DNA of 64,000 bases from Palsa-189 sp963803735 (GTDB lineage Bacteria; Acidobacteriota; Terriglobia; Acidiferrales; UBA7541): the NCBI GenBank assembly GCA_963803735.1, contig CAWDNV010000012.1, positions 248,001 through 312,000 on the forward strand, written 5' to 3'. A program made the translations under genes and the position numbers. Numbering within the stretch: the stretch's first letter is position 1; each line of letters begins with the position of its first letter. Shown piece after piece: positions 63,073-64,000 of the stretch. The notes beneath the pieces are model-generated. The model was not told the DNA's origin. It did no database searches and saw only the letters and a list, made by a program, of their open reading frames with translations.

Positions 63073-63711
63073 TTAGGTTCCTGAGCCGTCGCGATCCGGG
63101 TAAAGGAGCTCCGTAAATCTAGGGTCTTCTTGGAGAAAGGCGAAGTCTTCATCATTACGCGCGTGATAACGATTTTCGGGGCGAAGCTGTATGGCCAGCT
63201 TCAGGTTTTCCATGGCGGACTCTGCCTCGCCCGTAAGGCAATCAAGAGCCGCCATAGCGTAGATGACGTAGTCGGCTTTGGGGGCCAACTTTCGCGCGCG
63301 CAGTAAATGTTCTCGGGCTTCGTCCCAGCGCCCCATGTTCATCATCGCCACGCCTTGTTGGTAATGCTCTTCGGGCGTACGTGGAACGACACTCTCGGAA
63401 CGCTGCATGCGTTGCTCAACGATACGCAGGTGAACTCGTGCCCGGTCCGCAAGGTCCTTACCGGGGCCGCTAAGTACCTTTTCAAACAGGGGCTTAGCCT
63501 TAGCATACTTTTGCTGCTGAAAATTCTGTACGCCTTCCTCGAACGTCTTCATTTGTTGTTCGACGGCCGGATCGATCAATGCCCGGGGCACATCTTTCGC
63601 CTTTAATTCCTTTTTTTTCAAAAATCTGGCTTGAGACGGGGCACTAACCCGTTTCGTTTTTCCGCTTTTCTTGGACTTTCTGGGGCGGCGCATTTGGCCA
63701 TGTTTTAGCAT
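63073..63711 (-). CDS. TPR-repeat protein
   Basis: 212 residues. A strongly basic N-terminus (PRKSKKSGKTKR) is followed by TPR-like helical pairs: EEGVQNFQQQKYAKAKPLFEKVL, HYQQGVAMMNMGRWDEAREHLLRARKLAP, and a third ending ESAMENLKLAIQLRPEN. No signal peptide or membrane segment. Function unknown. Encoded directly upstream of the YvcK-like gene. Confidence 0.85.
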   Translation of the reverse strand: MLKHGQMRRPRKSKKSGKTKRVSAPSQARFLKKKELKAKDVPRALIDPAVEQQMKTFEEGVQNFQQQKYAKAKPLFEKVLSGPGKDLADRARVHLRIVEQRMQRSESVVPRTPEEHYQQGVAMMNMGRWDEAREHLLRARKLAPKADYVIYAMAALDCLTGEAESAMENLKLAIQLRPENRYHARNDEDFAFLQEDPRFTELLYPDRDGSGT

Positions 63712-64000
63712 AGCTTTCCAAAGCCCGTCAATCAGGGTACGGGCGGAGCGCCGTGAGTCCCCAATTGATTGGCACCTATCTATTTGTAAACGAACAGTTT
63801 GCCGCGTTCTCGCAGATTTCCTGCGCGGTTCGTTGGCAATTGACTACGCCCAAGTGCCAGCACCCTTTGGCCTCCCTTGCTCGCTATGTTATAAATACAC
63901 TCCCGGTCGGCCCGGGGCACTGTGCCTTTCATCAACTTTCCTGCACGCGAAATCAATTGCAAGCTTGTGTATTACGGTCCCGGCTTAGGCGGGAAAACCG
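63712..64000. other. Right-edge intergenic stretch, nothing recognised
   Basis: No ORF with a credible start, tRNA or repeat module was seen. It presumably contains the upstream region of the TPR-yvcK pair. Confidence 0.5.

Overview
The window looks like a chromosomal segment of a soil-type member of the Acidobacteriota (inference). The grounds are the housekeeping order tig-clpP-clpX-lon-rho, the linked rpmF-plsX-fab and etf genes, a secreted tannase-like esterase, Ig/PQQ-propeller and FecR-like envelope proteins, and many intergenic palindromic repeats, including the GTCATTCTGAGCG type often seen in such genomes. There is no prophage, plasmid backbone, CRISPR array or rRNA operon. Almost everything is core metabolism and information processing, with small accessory and decaying patches between the core blocks.

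Layout. 1-4000: start of a secreted M28 peptidase running off the left edge, a repeat-rich gap, and a tannase/feruloyl esterase gene interrupted by an intact IS30-family element. 4000-5820: tRNA-Lys and tRNA-Leu flanking a DHH phosphoesterase. 5980-10040: signalling patch with a soluble PAS histidine kinase and a divergent single-domain response regulator, both with altered phosphotransfer residues. Two tiny zinc-ribbon proteins and the remains of a DNA ligase gene and of a receiver/HD-GYP gene follow. 10040-17490 (+): promoter, tig, clpP, clpX, lon, rho. 17640-25840 (-): mrp, gamma-carbonic anhydrase, hisS, aspS, a small membrane protein, mutL, cmk. 26050-36730: secA, a two-gene unit of unknown function, a Tat-exported flavoprotein, a lysophospholipid acyltransferase, a FecR-like protein and a large Ig/PQQ lipoprotein. 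36750-46010 (-): yceD-rpmF-plsX-fabD-fabG-acpP-fabF-etfB-etfA-hicB-hicA-etf-QO, joining fatty-acid synthesis to the electron-transfer flavoprotein route, with a toxin-antitoxin pair between etfA and etf-QO. 46100-51950: dGTPase-like protein, TPR membrane protein, cold-shock protein, RsbW-like kinase, comM, lemA. 51960-58930: DUF2207 membrane protein, ClC channel, MarR regulator, dtd, mutM, EVE-domain protein. 59150-63710: class II aldolase, glutamate dehydrogenase, MntP-type transporter, YvcK-like protein, TPR protein.

The most unusual points are these. (1) The kinase/regulator pair has Arg after the phospho-His and Asn in place of the phospho-Asp. (2) Eight single-base frameshifts occur, two of them in the essential genes aspS and cmk; in six of the eight, removing one G from the coding strand restores the frame, which suggests either systematic sequencing error or a mutational bias. 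(3) The IS30 insertion can be reversed in silico at a GGT duplication. (4) Composite intergenic repeats are assembled from a small set of hairpin modules.
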